64,000 nucleotides of DNA from Janthinobacterium psychrotolerans. Its GTDB lineage: Bacteria; Pseudomonadota; Gammaproteobacteria; Burkholderiales; Burkholderiaceae_D. The notes below the pieces were generated by a model, which was not told where the DNA came from, made no database searches, and was given only the letters and a program-made list of their open reading frames with translations. Each line of letters begins with the position of its first letter. Within the stretch, counting starts at the first letter, position 1. Shown one piece after another: positions 16,563 through 24,585 of the stretch. The DNA lies in contig NZ_LOCQ01000054.1 of assembly GCF_001677885.1 (NCBI RefSeq), positions 62,001 through 126,000 of the forward strand, given 5' to 3'. Made by a program: the position numbers and the translations under genes.

Positions 16563-17474
16563 TTACGACTGCGTCAGTTTTTCGCGCGTGCCGATCGACG
16601 CCAGCATGGTGCTGCGCGAGGAATTCAAGTGCGACTTCATGCAGTCGAGCGCCTTCGGTATGTCGTGCTCGGCCAGCGCCCGCAAAATCGCCAGGTGCTC
16701 CTGCACCGCATACTTGTTGCGGCCCTTTTCCTCGCCCTTGTCCCACTGGTAGTGATAGTGAAACACGAACGAGACGATATCGTAGAAGCCCTGCGCGAAG
16801 CGGTTGTTGAGCAGGCCGATCAGAAAGGTGTGGAATTCGCGGTCCAGCGCCGGAAAGGCATTGTGGCGCGTATCGATCTTGGCCGCCAGCTTCTCGTGCT
16901 GTTTGATCAGCCGCGCCAGTTCCGCATACGCCGGATCGCCGTGCGGCAGATGCGCAAAGTGCTCCACGGCCGCCATCTCGAACATGCGCCGCATGTCCGC
17001 CAGCTCGGTGGCGAACGAGCGGTCGAACGCGCACAAACGCCAGCCGCCGCGCGGCTTCTTTTCGATCAGGCCGAAGCGCGAAAAACCGATCAGAAATTCG
17101 CGCACGCTGACGGTACTGGCGCCCGCCTCGCGCGCCAGCTCGGCTTCCGAAAACTCGGCGCCCGGCGGCATGTCGCGCTGGTACACGCGTTCCATCAGCA
17201 CCTGCTGGATGCGCTCCGCGCCCGACTGCAGCTCGGCGATATCGAAGTAGTCGCCCGGTATCGGTTTCCGCAGCAAACGCCGCTCGGCCGGGCTGCTGAT
17301 CAGCCGGCGCGTCGACAGATACGCGATCGCGCTGCGGATCGCCGTGCGGCTGCCCTGGCAGATGGTGGTCAGGAACTGCTCCGTCGGCAGCATTTCGCCC
17401 ACTGCGACATTCTCTGCGAGAAATTGCAACAGCAGATTGGTACTGCGCTTGAAGACGGTGGCCGGTTTTGACAT
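16563..17474 (-). CDS. GntR/FadR-type regulator with FCD domain and apparent double winged helix
   Basis: This 303-residue regulator lies inside the sugar operon. The C-terminal part (about 150-290) is an all-helical FCD ligand domain, with the metal-site pattern DREFHTFLIG and a histidine in QEHLAILRAL. A GntR-like winged helix occurs at about 80-145 (EAELAREAGASTVSVREFLI, IEKKPRGGWRL). Unusually, residues 12-60 read like another one (MLPTEQFLTTICQ, SRTAIRSAIAYLSTRRLI). FCD regulators typically respond to a sugar acid or its keto-deoxy derivative and repress the catabolic genes. The upstream gap (93 bp) may hold an internal promoter. Confidence 0.82.
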   Translation of the reverse strand: MSKPATVFKRSTNLLLQFLAENVAVGEMLPTEQFLTTICQGSRTAIRSAIAYLSTRRLISSPAERRLLRKPIPGDYFDIAELQSGAERIQQVLMERVYQRDMPPGAEFSEAELAREAGASTVSVREFLIGFSRFGLIEKKPRGGWRLCAFDRSFATELADMRRMFEMAAVEHFAHLPHGDPAYAELARLIKQHEKLAAKIDTRHNAFPALDREFHTFLIGLLNNRFAQGFYDIVSFVFHYHYQWDKGEEKGRNKYAVQEHLAILRALAEHDIPKALDCMKSHLNSSRSTMLASIGTREKLTQS

Positions 17475-17567
17475 GGATGGGGGTGCTCGCTATGTCGGCG
17501 ACAGGAAAAGTGGAAAAGTGGGCCATTTTAGTCGATATCGTATCAAGTCGGCATGCGGACGGGGTCG

Positions 17568-18716
17568 TCATTGTTGTGCTCCTTGCTGAAGTTCCGGCGC
17601 GATCATGGCGCGCAGCTGCGGCTGGGCCAGGCCAGCGCCTAGCTGCCGCGCCAGCGCCACCACGGGCGCCATGCGGCGGCGGATTTTTTCGCCATGGTTC
17701 TGCGCGATGTCGGCCAGGCGGTGCGCCAGGAACGGGTTGCTGAAGCGCTCCTTGACCTGTTCCAGGTAGGCCGCGGCGGCAGCGCCTTCGCGCGCGCCCA
17801 TGGCGGCAAACACGGGCAGCACTTCGTCCTGCCATAGCGACTCGAGCGCGGCCAGCATGGCGCCGTCCTGCATCGCCTGCCGCACCGTCATCGAGGCAGG
17901 GCTGCCGCGTTCCAGCCACAGCTGGGCCAGATACGTGTGCCCCAGGTTCAGCAAGAACAGCTTGCGCTGCTCATATTCGCGCAGGCTGGCGGTGACCACC
18001 AGTTGCGGGTGGCTGCACGGCAGCACCATGCCCGCTTGCGCTTCGATGGCCCACAGCGCATACGGTTCGGCCACCGCGCCGATTGGTTCGATCGGCTCCG
18101 AGACGATGCGGTCGACCAGGGAATTGATCCACACGCAGCCCGTTTCCAGATAGGTAATAAAGGCGGCGTCGAGTTGCCACTGCCGCGCCAGATTGACGAT
18201 CAGTGCGCGCAGCACCGTGCCGTTGTCAACCACCAGCTCGCACGGGTAAATCGTGACCGCTTCGGCGCCCGCCAGAAAGCGGTCGCGCAGCAGCACCAGC
18301 AGCTTGGCGGGAAAACTCTGCGGCGCCACGTCGCCGTCGACCAGGCCGGCATGGTCGGCTTCAAACAGCTGATAGCCGCTGTCGCCGGTATTGGACAGGA
18401 TCACGCGCGCGGCCACGGCGGCGGCGCGTACCTGCGGCCAGTCGCTGCCGGTCTGCCACGCTTGCGTGACGGCGTGCACGCGCCGCTCGTCATCGACTTG
18501 CGCGCCATCGTGCCAGCCGCGGATGCGTACCGGATAGCCGCCGCTCTGGCGAAACGCGGCCACCCGCGCCGCGCCCTGGGCGCTGTTGGTCGTTTGCACG
18601 ATGGTGATATTGCCCAGCGCCTGGCCTGCTTGCGCCGCCTCGCTGACAAACAGGTCGGCATGCGCCTGCAGGAAGCGGCTGGTGCCAAATTGCAGAATGG
18701 GATTGAGCTCGCTCAT
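17568..18716 (-). CDS. Mannitol-dehydrogenase-family oxidoreductase, tagaturonate reductase (UxaB)-like
   Basis: This 382-residue polyol-type dehydrogenase begins MSELNPILQFGTSRFLQAHA, with FGTSRFLQAH near the N-terminus as in UxaB. It also has VILSNTGDSGYQLF, TIYPCELVVDNGTVLRALI, ETGCVWINSLVDRIV and the catalytic lysine region in EYEQRKLFLLNLGHTYLA. UxaB reduces D-tagaturonate to D-altronate with NADH, and altronate is the substrate of UxaA-type dehydratases, one of which is encoded downstream. The start lies one base after the stop of the Zn-dehydrogenase gene. At 382 residues it is shorter than E. coli UxaB (about 480), so its exact substrate is uncertain. Confidence 0.78.
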   Translation of the reverse strand: MSELNPILQFGTSRFLQAHADLFVSEAAQAGQALGNITIVQTTNSAQGAARVAAFRQSGGYPVRIRGWHDGAQVDDERRVHAVTQAWQTGSDWPQVRAAAVAARVILSNTGDSGYQLFEADHAGLVDGDVAPQSFPAKLLVLLRDRFLAGAEAVTIYPCELVVDNGTVLRALIVNLARQWQLDAAFITYLETGCVWINSLVDRIVSEPIEPIGAVAEPYALWAIEAQAGMVLPCSHPQLVVTASLREYEQRKLFLLNLGHTYLAQLWLERGSPASMTVRQAMQDGAMLAALESLWQDEVLPVFAAMGAREGAAAAAYLEQVKERFSNPFLAHRLADIAQNHGEKIRRRMAPVVALARQLGAGLAQPQLRAMIAPELQQGAQQ

Positions 18717-18717
18717 C

Positions 18718-19731
18718 TCAGACCTCGACGATGGCCTTGATGACGCCGGCCGACGGCTGCATCCAGTGGTCCAGCACATTGGTAAATTCGTCGAGCGTGG
18801 TGCGGTGCGTATTGAGCAGCGCGGTCGGCACCTTGCCCGCCTTCATGGCCGCCACCACTTCCTCGAAGTCGTCGACGGTGGCGTTGCGGCTGCCCAGCAG
18901 GGTGGTTTCGCGCTTGTGGAATTCGGGGTCGGAAAACGACAGGCGGTCGCGCACGATGGACACCAGCACATAGCTGCCGCCGTGGGCGACAAAATCGAGG
19001 CCGCGTTCCATGGCGGCGATATTGCCGGTGGCGTCGAACACCACGTCGAAGAATTCGCCATCGGTGGCGCTGGATAATTGCTCCTTGTCGTCCTCGCCCA
19101 GCTGCACCGTGCGCGTGATGCCCAGCGCGTCGCGGCAGAACTGCAGGCGGTCGGCGCGGCCATCGAGCACCGTCACCTCGGCGCCTTTCAAGGACGAGAA
19201 CAGCATCACCGCCATGCCGATCGGGCCGGCGCCCACCACCAATACCCGCTTGGCGGCATCGACCGCGCCGCGTTTCACCGCATGCGCGCCGATGGCCAGA
19301 AATTCGATCATGGCCGCGTCGTCGAGCGAGATGCCTTCGGTCTTGAACACAAAGCGTTCGGGCAATGCCAGGTATTCGGTCATGCCGCCATCGCGGTGCA
19401 CGCCCAGCACTTCGATGCGGGTGCAGCAGTTGGTCTTGCCCTGGCGGCAGGCCACGCAGGTGCCGCAGGACAGATACGGCATCACATACACCTGGTCGCC
19501 GGCGGCCAGGCGCGAGCCGGCCGGCGCGCTGTGGATATGGCCCGACAATTCATGGCCCATCACGCGCGGATAGCTGAGGAAGGGCTGGGTGCCGCGGAAG
19601 ATATGCATGTCGGTGCCGCAGATGCCGATACGGCGTATGCGCACCAGCACTTCGCCGGCGGCGGGGACAGGCACGGGCCGCTGCTCCATGCGCAGGCTGC
19701 CCGGCGTATCGCAAACGATACTTTTCATCAT
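18718..19731 (-). CDS. Zn-dependent medium-chain dehydrogenase, RspB/LgoD-like
   Basis: This 337-residue enzyme is the first gene of the locus. The catalytic zinc site shows as GICGTDMH and GHE, and the structural zinc as four cysteines in CGTCVACRQGKTNCC. The Rossmann motif is VVGAGPIGMAV. SDPEFHKRETTLLGSRNAT is typical of RspB and L-galactonate 5-dehydrogenase (LgoD). LgoD makes D-tagaturonate, the substrate of UxaB, and a UxaB-like gene follows after one base. The usual EPL/EPF triad reads EFL here, a change at a site near the zinc. Two adjacent ATGs (19731, 19728) are possible starts. Confidence 0.8.
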   Translation of the reverse strand: MMKSIVCDTPGSLRMEQRPVPVPAAGEVLVRIRRIGICGTDMHIFRGTQPFLSYPRVMGHELSGHIHSAPAGSRLAAGDQVYVMPYLSCGTCVACRQGKTNCCTRIEVLGVHRDGGMTEYLALPERFVFKTEGISLDDAAMIEFLAIGAHAVKRGAVDAAKRVLVVGAGPIGMAVMLFSSLKGAEVTVLDGRADRLQFCRDALGITRTVQLGEDDKEQLSSATDGEFFDVVFDATGNIAAMERGLDFVAHGGSYVLVSIVRDRLSFSDPEFHKRETTLLGSRNATVDDFEEVVAAMKAGKVPTALLNTHRTTLDEFTNVLDHWMQPSAGVIKAIVEV

Positions 19732-19769
19732 GGTCGTCTCTCTCGCCGGCCGGTCGTTGCCGGTGGCAT

Positions 19770-19799
19770 ATTATATTTAACGTACAAACCGACTGTGAA
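19770..19799 (-). promoter_or_regulatory. Sigma-70 promoter of the sugar-acid operon with GTAC motif in the spacer
   Basis: On the minus strand TTCACA and TATAAT are 18 bases apart, placing transcription start about 31 bp before the dehydrogenase ATG. The spacer contains TTTGTACG, which recurs as TTTTTGTACGGT at 19937-19948. A repressor bound there would block RNA polymerase. The operon's own FCD regulator is the obvious candidate. Confidence 0.6.
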
Positions 19800-20005
19800 A
19801 AAAATCCGTCTGTGCGGATTGTCTTTCCAGTCCTGCCAATGGCGCTTCTTGCTGCGCCGCACAACGATTTTTCCGTGCTGCCATAGTGTCCGAACGCGTT
19901 TATCTTGTTACAGTCGCTGTTCGGTTTTATAAATATACCGTACAAAAAAATGAAGGTCAACGGATTCTTTCAAGACTCTTTTTTGGTCCATCTGCTACAT
20001 TCCCG

Positions 20006-20037
20006 CTTGACCCTGACGCAAGGTCAGGCGCCATTGT
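20006..20037 (+). promoter_or_regulatory. MerR-type operator-promoter (TTGACC, 19-bp spacer)
   Basis: CTTGACC (20006-20012) and the inverted GGTCAGG (20022-20028) form a dyad around an 8-9 bp centre. TTGACC serves as -35, and a weak -10 (CATTGT, 20032-20037) follows after 19 bases. The over-long spacer with a dyad inside it is the hallmark of MerR-family promoters, so this is probably the autoregulated promoter of the gene at 20069. Confidence 0.5.
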
Positions 20038-20068
20038 GGATGTACGCAACGAAGACCAGGAGAAGACG

Positions 20069-21106
20069 ATGCTGTTGAAAATAGGCGAGCTGGCCAGGCT
20101 GACCGGCCTGACCGTGCGCACCCTGCACCACTACGACAGCATCGGCCTGCTCTCGCCTTCGGCGCGCACGCAGGCCGGCTACCGCCTCTACCAGCACAGC
20201 GACATGGACCGGCTGCACCGGATCATGGCGCTGCGCAGGTTCGGGCTGACGCTGGCCGAGATCGCAACCTCACTGGCCAGTTCCGACCTGCCCCTCTCCA
20301 GCATCGTGGCCAGACAGATCGCCATGCTGGACCAGCAGCTGGCGCAGGCAAGCGGCCTGCGCGCGCGCCTGCTGGTGCTGCAAACGCAGCTGGAGCAAGG
20401 ACAGGAACCGGAACTGGCCGACTGGCTGGTCACAATGGAGCAGATGAACATGATCGACAAATATTTTACGCAGGACGAAGTGCGGCAACTGCCGATGTTG
20501 AATGACGCGGCGGTGGAACAGGAATGGCAGGCGCTGGTGGCGCGCGTGCGGACGCTGATGAACGCCGGTGCCGCCGCCACCTCGCTTGACGCGCAGGCGC
20601 TGGCCACCGAATGGATGGTCAAGCTGGTGCGCGACACCAGCGCCCACCCGGGCCTGTTTGCACGCTTGAATACCATGCATGCGCAAGAACCGGGCATGCA
20701 GGCCAAGACCGGCATCGACGGGGAGCTGATGGGTTTTGTCACCAGCGCGTTTGGCGCCTCGCGCATCGCGCTGTACCGCCCTTTTCTCGATGACGATGAA
20801 TACGCGTATTTGCAGGCCAACTACGGCAAGCGCGCCAGTGAGTGGCCGGCCCTGATCGCCGCCGTGCGCGCCGCGCTTGACAGCGGCACGCCGGCCGATG
20901 ATCCGGCGGTGCTGGCACTGGCGCGGCAATGGCGGGAGCTGTTCCAGTCGTATGCGGGCACGAACCCGGCCACGCAGCTGAAATTTCGCCAGGCGCACCA
21001 GCAGGAACCGCGCCTGCTGCAGGGCAGCTTTGTCACCGTGGCGATGATCGGCTATCTGGCGCCGGCGATGGCCATCGTGGCGCAGGAAAGCCGGGGCGCC
21101 CTGTAG
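20069..21106 (+). CDS. MerR-family regulator with duplicated TipAS-like effector domain
   Basis: This 345-residue protein starts at 20069, downstream of AGGAG. Residues 1-70 are a MerR winged helix (KIGELARLTGLTVRTLHHYD, YRLYQHSDMDRLHRIMALRR), followed by the coiled-coil dimer helix to about 115. The C-terminal part holds two copies of one unit, at about 151-230 and 258-338. Both follow EWxALxAxVR...ALAxxW...P...QEPxxxxG...M. TipAS domains bind hydrophobic drugs, so a multidrug-type ligand is plausible. Neighbours do not include an obvious target gene other than itself; the operator upstream suggests autoregulation. Confidence 0.8.
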   Translation: MLLKIGELARLTGLTVRTLHHYDSIGLLSPSARTQAGYRLYQHSDMDRLHRIMALRRFGLTLAEIATSLASSDLPLSSIVARQIAMLDQQLAQASGLRARLLVLQTQLEQGQEPELADWLVTMEQMNMIDKYFTQDEVRQLPMLNDAAVEQEWQALVARVRTLMNAGAAATSLDAQALATEWMVKLVRDTSAHPGLFARLNTMHAQEPGMQAKTGIDGELMGFVTSAFGASRIALYRPFLDDDEYAYLQANYGKRASEWPALIAAVRAALDSGTPADDPAVLALARQWRELFQSYAGTNPATQLKFRQAHQQEPRLLQGSFVTVAMIGYLAPAMAIVAQESRGAL

Positions 21107-21139
21107 AATCGGCGCATGTTCAACGCCCGGGAAAAATCA

Positions 21140-22222
21140 ATGCGCCGCCTTGCTGTTTGTTTGCTGTCCCTGTCCATCATGCCGCTTGCCATGGCCGCCG
21201 ACGCTTCCCTGCAAGGCGTCTGGCAGGGCACGCTCGGCGGCGCCGATATCGTGGCTTGTTTCAACCAGCCGGGCAGCGGCTCGGACAGCAGCGGCAGCTA
21301 TTACTACACCCGCTACAAGGCACCCATCATGCTGTCCAAGGACCAGGGCAAGACCGCGTGGAAAGAAACCGATGCGAACAATCAGGTCACTGGCAACTGG
21401 AGCCTGAATCCGCCTCAGGGCGGCAACATCACGGGCAGCTGGACGCATCCGAAAACCGGCAAGTCGCTGCCGGTCGCCTTGAGGCTGCTGGCGGCGGCCG
21501 GCGGCCTCGATCACCCCACCTGCGCCAGCGATGCGTATAACACGGCGCTGGAAGCCATGCCGCCCCTCAAAACCGCGAAACCGACAAGCTTCGAAGGCCG
21601 CCAATACCGCAATCTGAGCCTGGCCGATGCGATAACGGTGGAGCTGCTGGCGCCAGGCGACGGCGTGGCCAAAATCAATGCGCAATTGCGCGAGGTGCTG
21701 CCCCAGAACAAGGCCGAGCTGGCCGGCTATTTCAAGGCGCGCCGCCAGCACCTGGGCCAGAACGGCTGGGCGGCCGAAGACGAAGTCCATGCCGACCCGA
21801 CGTACTGGTCGGCGCGCTGGGTCACGATCAAGTTCTATCGCTGGGCGGCCGGCTACGGCAGCAGCGGCATCTCGATGAATTACCGCACCTGGAACCTCAA
21901 GAGCGGACAGGAAACGGATGTCTGGACCTGGTTCGGCACGCGCGCCAGCCAGGGCGACGACAAGAGCGAACTGCCGTCGCGCCTGCGCCAGGCGCTGTTC
22001 AAGGATGCCGTGGCCGACCCCGAATGCAAAGGCGATTACCCGGGCAAGGGCCGCTACCACCTGACGCTGAAGGCGGACGGCGTGTCCTTCCGGGAGGACG
22101 CGCGCGGCAGCGGCTGCGAAGAGGATTTCCTGCTTCCCTACGATAAAGTCGCTCCCTTCCTCACGCCGCAGGGCCGCGCCGCGCTGAGCGACCTGCTGCC
22201 CAAGGCCACACCGAAAAACTGA
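21140..22222 (+). CDS. Secreted protein of unknown function, tandem paralogue A
   Basis: This protein has about 360 residues, with a signal peptide starting MRRLAVCLLSLSIMPLAMAA; an alternative start lies eight codons upstream. The mature part has an N-terminal beta-rich unit (LQGVWQGTLGGADIVACFNQ, SYYYTRYK) and a C-terminal unit with DAITVELLAPG, LREVLPQNKAELAGYFKARR, VTIKFYRWAAGYGSSGISM and GCEEDFLLPYDKV. Paired cysteines suggest disulfides and a periplasmic or extracellular site. I do not recognise a named family. It is followed after two bases by a close paralogue, indicating recent tandem duplication within one operon. Confidence 0.7.
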   Translation: MRRLAVCLLSLSIMPLAMAADASLQGVWQGTLGGADIVACFNQPGSGSDSSGSYYYTRYKAPIMLSKDQGKTAWKETDANNQVTGNWSLNPPQGGNITGSWTHPKTGKSLPVALRLLAAAGGLDHPTCASDAYNTALEAMPPLKTAKPTSFEGRQYRNLSLADAITVELLAPGDGVAKINAQLREVLPQNKAELAGYFKARRQHLGQNGWAAEDEVHADPTYWSARWVTIKFYRWAAGYGSSGISMNYRTWNLKSGQETDVWTWFGTRASQGDDKSELPSRLRQALFKDAVADPECKGDYPGKGRYHLTLKADGVSFREDARGSGCEEDFLLPYDKVAPFLTPQGRAALSDLLPKATPKN

Positions 22223-22224
22223 CC

Positions 22225-23325
22225 ATGGACCGAACGATGCGCCGACTTTCTTTTTTACTCGCCTGCCTGCCCGCACTGGCGCAGGCCGCCGCCACCGACA
22301 ACGGCGACCTTGCCGGCGTCTGGCAGGGCAAGCTGGGGAACAACGAGATCACCGCCTGCTTCAATTTGCCCAGCAAATACGACAACCGCGGCAATTACTA
22401 CTACGCGCGCCACAAGACGCCGATCGGCCTGCTGCAAGCCGAAGGCAAGCAGCCGTGGGCCGAAGTGACGGACGGCGACGACAAGACGGGCAGCTGGCAG
22501 CTGGCGCCGGCCCAGGACGGCCAATTGAGCGGCACCTGGCATCATCCAAAAAACGGCAAGACGCTGCCTGTCAAGCTGCAGCTGATACGCCCGCCGGCCG
22601 GCGAAGAGCAGCCCTGCGCCAGCAGCGCCTACAACGCCGCGCTCGAGGACTTTCCAAAACTGGTGACCAGCCGCGCCATGCTGTTCAAGGACAGCAAGGC
22701 CTACACCTTCCGCAGCCTGCGCCTGGCCGACCAGATCACGGTTGAATTGCTGACGCCAACCGCGCCGGCGCTGGCCAGTATCAACCAACAGCTGCGCGCC
22801 GTGCTGCCCAGGAACAAGGCCGACCTGGCCGAGTATTTTGACAAGCGCCGCAATTTCCTGCGCATGGATGGCAACGTGATGGAAGACGAAGTGCATGCGG
22901 AACCAACCTTCTGGTCATCGCGCCATGTGACAATCAGCTTTTACCGCTGGGCCGCCGGCATGGGCCGCAATGGCATCAGCAACCAGTTCCGTACCTGGGA
23001 TCTGCAGACCGGCAAGGAGGTCGATGTCTGGCAATGGTTCGGCACGAAATCGCAGGCAGGCAGCTACGACGTGAGCGCCCTGCCTCCCAAGCTGCGAGCG
23101 ACATTATTCAAGGATGTGGAGATCGGCGACGAGTGCAAGGCCGATTACCAGGGCCGGGGCTACTACCACCTGAGCCTGACGGAGACCGGCATGCGCTTCT
23201 GGGAAGAAGCGTATGGCAGCGGCTGCGAGCAGGATTTCAACGTGCCGTATGCGAAAGTAACGCCGTTGTTGACGGCGCAGGGACGGGCAGCGCTTGGCGG
23301 CGTACTACCGAAACCCGGGGCATAA
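22225..23325 (+). CDS. Secreted protein of unknown function, tandem paralogue B
   Basis: This 366-residue paralogue of the preceding gene begins with the signal peptide MDRTMRRLSFLLACLPALAQ. Aligned landmarks recur in the same order: LAGVWQGKLGNNEITACFN, NYYYARHKTPIGLL, DQITVELLTP, LRAVLPRNKADLAEYFDKRR, VTISFYRWAAGMGRNGIS, EVDVWQWFGTK and GCEQDFNVPYAKVTPLLTAQ. The two-base gap after copy A implies coupled translation. The conserved FYRWAAG and WFGT motifs probably mark the functional core, but no catalytic residues can be proposed. Confidence 0.7.
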   Translation: MDRTMRRLSFLLACLPALAQAAATDNGDLAGVWQGKLGNNEITACFNLPSKYDNRGNYYYARHKTPIGLLQAEGKQPWAEVTDGDDKTGSWQLAPAQDGQLSGTWHHPKNGKTLPVKLQLIRPPAGEEQPCASSAYNAALEDFPKLVTSRAMLFKDSKAYTFRSLRLADQITVELLTPTAPALASINQQLRAVLPRNKADLAEYFDKRRNFLRMDGNVMEDEVHAEPTFWSSRHVTISFYRWAAGMGRNGISNQFRTWDLQTGKEVDVWQWFGTKSQAGSYDVSALPPKLRATLFKDVEIGDECKADYQGRGYYHLSLTETGMRFWEEAYGSGCEQDFNVPYAKVTPLLTAQGRAALGGVLPKPGA

Positions 23326-23376
23326 AAGCAGGCGCCTGCACGCTGGAAAAATCACGATGGCGACGGCCGGCATTTA

Positions 23377-24585
23377 TCAGCGCGCCTGCGCCAGCACGGC
23401 GTCGCCGACCATTTCGGCCGTGGCCGCCGCCAGGGTCCAGCCCAGGTGGCCGTGGCCGGTGTTGTAGAACACGCCGGCGGCCCTGCCCGGCCCCACTTTC
23501 GGCAGCATGCCAGGCAGCATCGGGCGCAGGCCGGCCCACGGCACCACCCGCCGTGTGTTCACATCGGGGAAATGCTGTTCGACCCAGCGCTGCAAAGGCG
23601 CCACGCGGTCGGCGCGGATGTCGCGGTTTTCGCCATTGAATTCGGCCGTGCCGGCCACGCGCAGGCGGTCTGCCCCGAGGCGGCTGCTGACCAGTTTGGT
23701 GGCGTCATCGAGCAGGCTGACGGTGGGCGCCGCCGCGCGGCTGGCCGCGTCGTCCAGGTGCACGGTGATGGAATAGCCTTTGACCGGATACACATTCACA
23801 TGGTCTCCCAGCATGGCGGCCATGGCGCGGCTGGCGGTGCCGGCGCAGATCACGGCCGCATCGAACACCGTGCTGTCGGCATCGGTGGTGACCCTCACGC
23901 GGCCGTTTTCACGCTTCAATGAGGTGAGGGACTGGCTGTACCGGCACGCCACGCCACGGCGCAGGCAAGCCTCGGCCAGGCCCGAGGTGAACTTGTGGAT
24001 GTCGCCGGTGGAATCGCTGTCGGTGTAGTAGCCGCCAAAGAATTCGCCGGCCAGGGCCGGCTCGATGGCGCGCATTTCATCCGGCGTGACGGCGCGGCGC
24101 AGCAGCCCCGCTTTGGCCAGCAGCTGCGACACGCCGGCCGCGCGGTCAAAACCGGCGCGCTCGCGGTAGACGTGCAGGATGCCGGCACGGCGGTGGTCGA
24201 AATCGATGGCCTCGTCGGCTGCCCACGCAAACAGGTGTTCGCGCGCGGCGATCGCCATGCGCGCGGTGGCGATGGTATTACGTTCGTAGTGCGGCATGGC
24301 GGCCAAAAATTCGGCAAACCACGACAGCTTGTGCCAGCTGGGGCGCGGATGCAGCAGCAGTGGCGCGTCGCGCCTGGCCATCCATCTCAATGCGTTCAGG
24401 ATCGTATATTTGTGGTTCCATACTTCCGCGTGCGAGGCCGACAATTGCCCGCCATTGGCGAACGAGGTTTCCATCGCCGCATAGCGGTGCCGCTCGATCA
24501 GGGTCACGTCCACGCCCCGCTTCGCCAGCGCATAGGCGGTGGTCACGCCCGTGATGCCGGCGCCGATCACGGCCACCCGCGTCAA
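23377..24585 (-). CDS. FAD-dependent D-amino-acid dehydrogenase (DadA-like)
   Basis: This 402-residue flavoprotein has the FAD-binding GAGITGVTTAYALAKRG at residues 8-24, followed by IERH with the ribose-binding acidic residue. Later motifs are ANGGQLSASHAEVWN, STGDIHKFTSGLAEACLRRG, NVYPVKGYSITV and GLRPMLPGMLPKVGP with a C-terminal YNTGHGHLGWTLA. This is the DadA pattern: oxidation of D-amino acids to 2-oxo acids with electrons passed to the respiratory chain. It is the second gene after the HxlR regulator, with start and stop overlapping as ATGA. No alanine racemase gene is next to it, so the substrate may not be D-alanine. Confidence 0.85.
   Translation of the reverse strand: MTRVAVIGAGITGVTTAYALAKRGVDVTLIERHRYAAMETSFANGGQLSASHAEVWNHKYTILNALRWMARRDAPLLLHPRPSWHKLSWFAEFLAAMPHYERNTIATARMAIAAREHLFAWAADEAIDFDHRRAGILHVYRERAGFDRAAGVSQLLAKAGLLRRAVTPDEMRAIEPALAGEFFGGYYTDSDSTGDIHKFTSGLAEACLRRGVACRYSQSLTSLKRENGRVRVTTDADSTVFDAAVICAGTASRAMAAMLGDHVNVYPVKGYSITVHLDDAASRAAAPTVSLLDDATKLVSSRLGADRLRVAGTAEFNGENRDIRADRVAPLQRWVEQHFPDVNTRRVVPWAGLRPMLPGMLPKVGPGRAAGVFYNTGHGHLGWTLAAATAEMVGDAVLAQAR

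Larger units (their letters stand above)
19732..20068. other. 337-bp divergent intergenic region between sugar operon and MerR gene
   Basis: There is no gene here. It is more AT-rich than its surroundings. From left to right it holds the minus-strand operon promoter (19770-19799), a GTAC-type motif at 19778-19789, a second copy at 19937-19948 (ACCGTACAAAAA) about 160 bp away, and the MerR-type promoter/operator at 20006-20037. The paired motifs could allow looping by the sugar-operon repressor. Confidence 0.5.

Noticed and set aside
17534-17544. GATATCGTATC as an operator of the GntR gene
   Set aside because: The arms are only four bases, too short to separate from chance.
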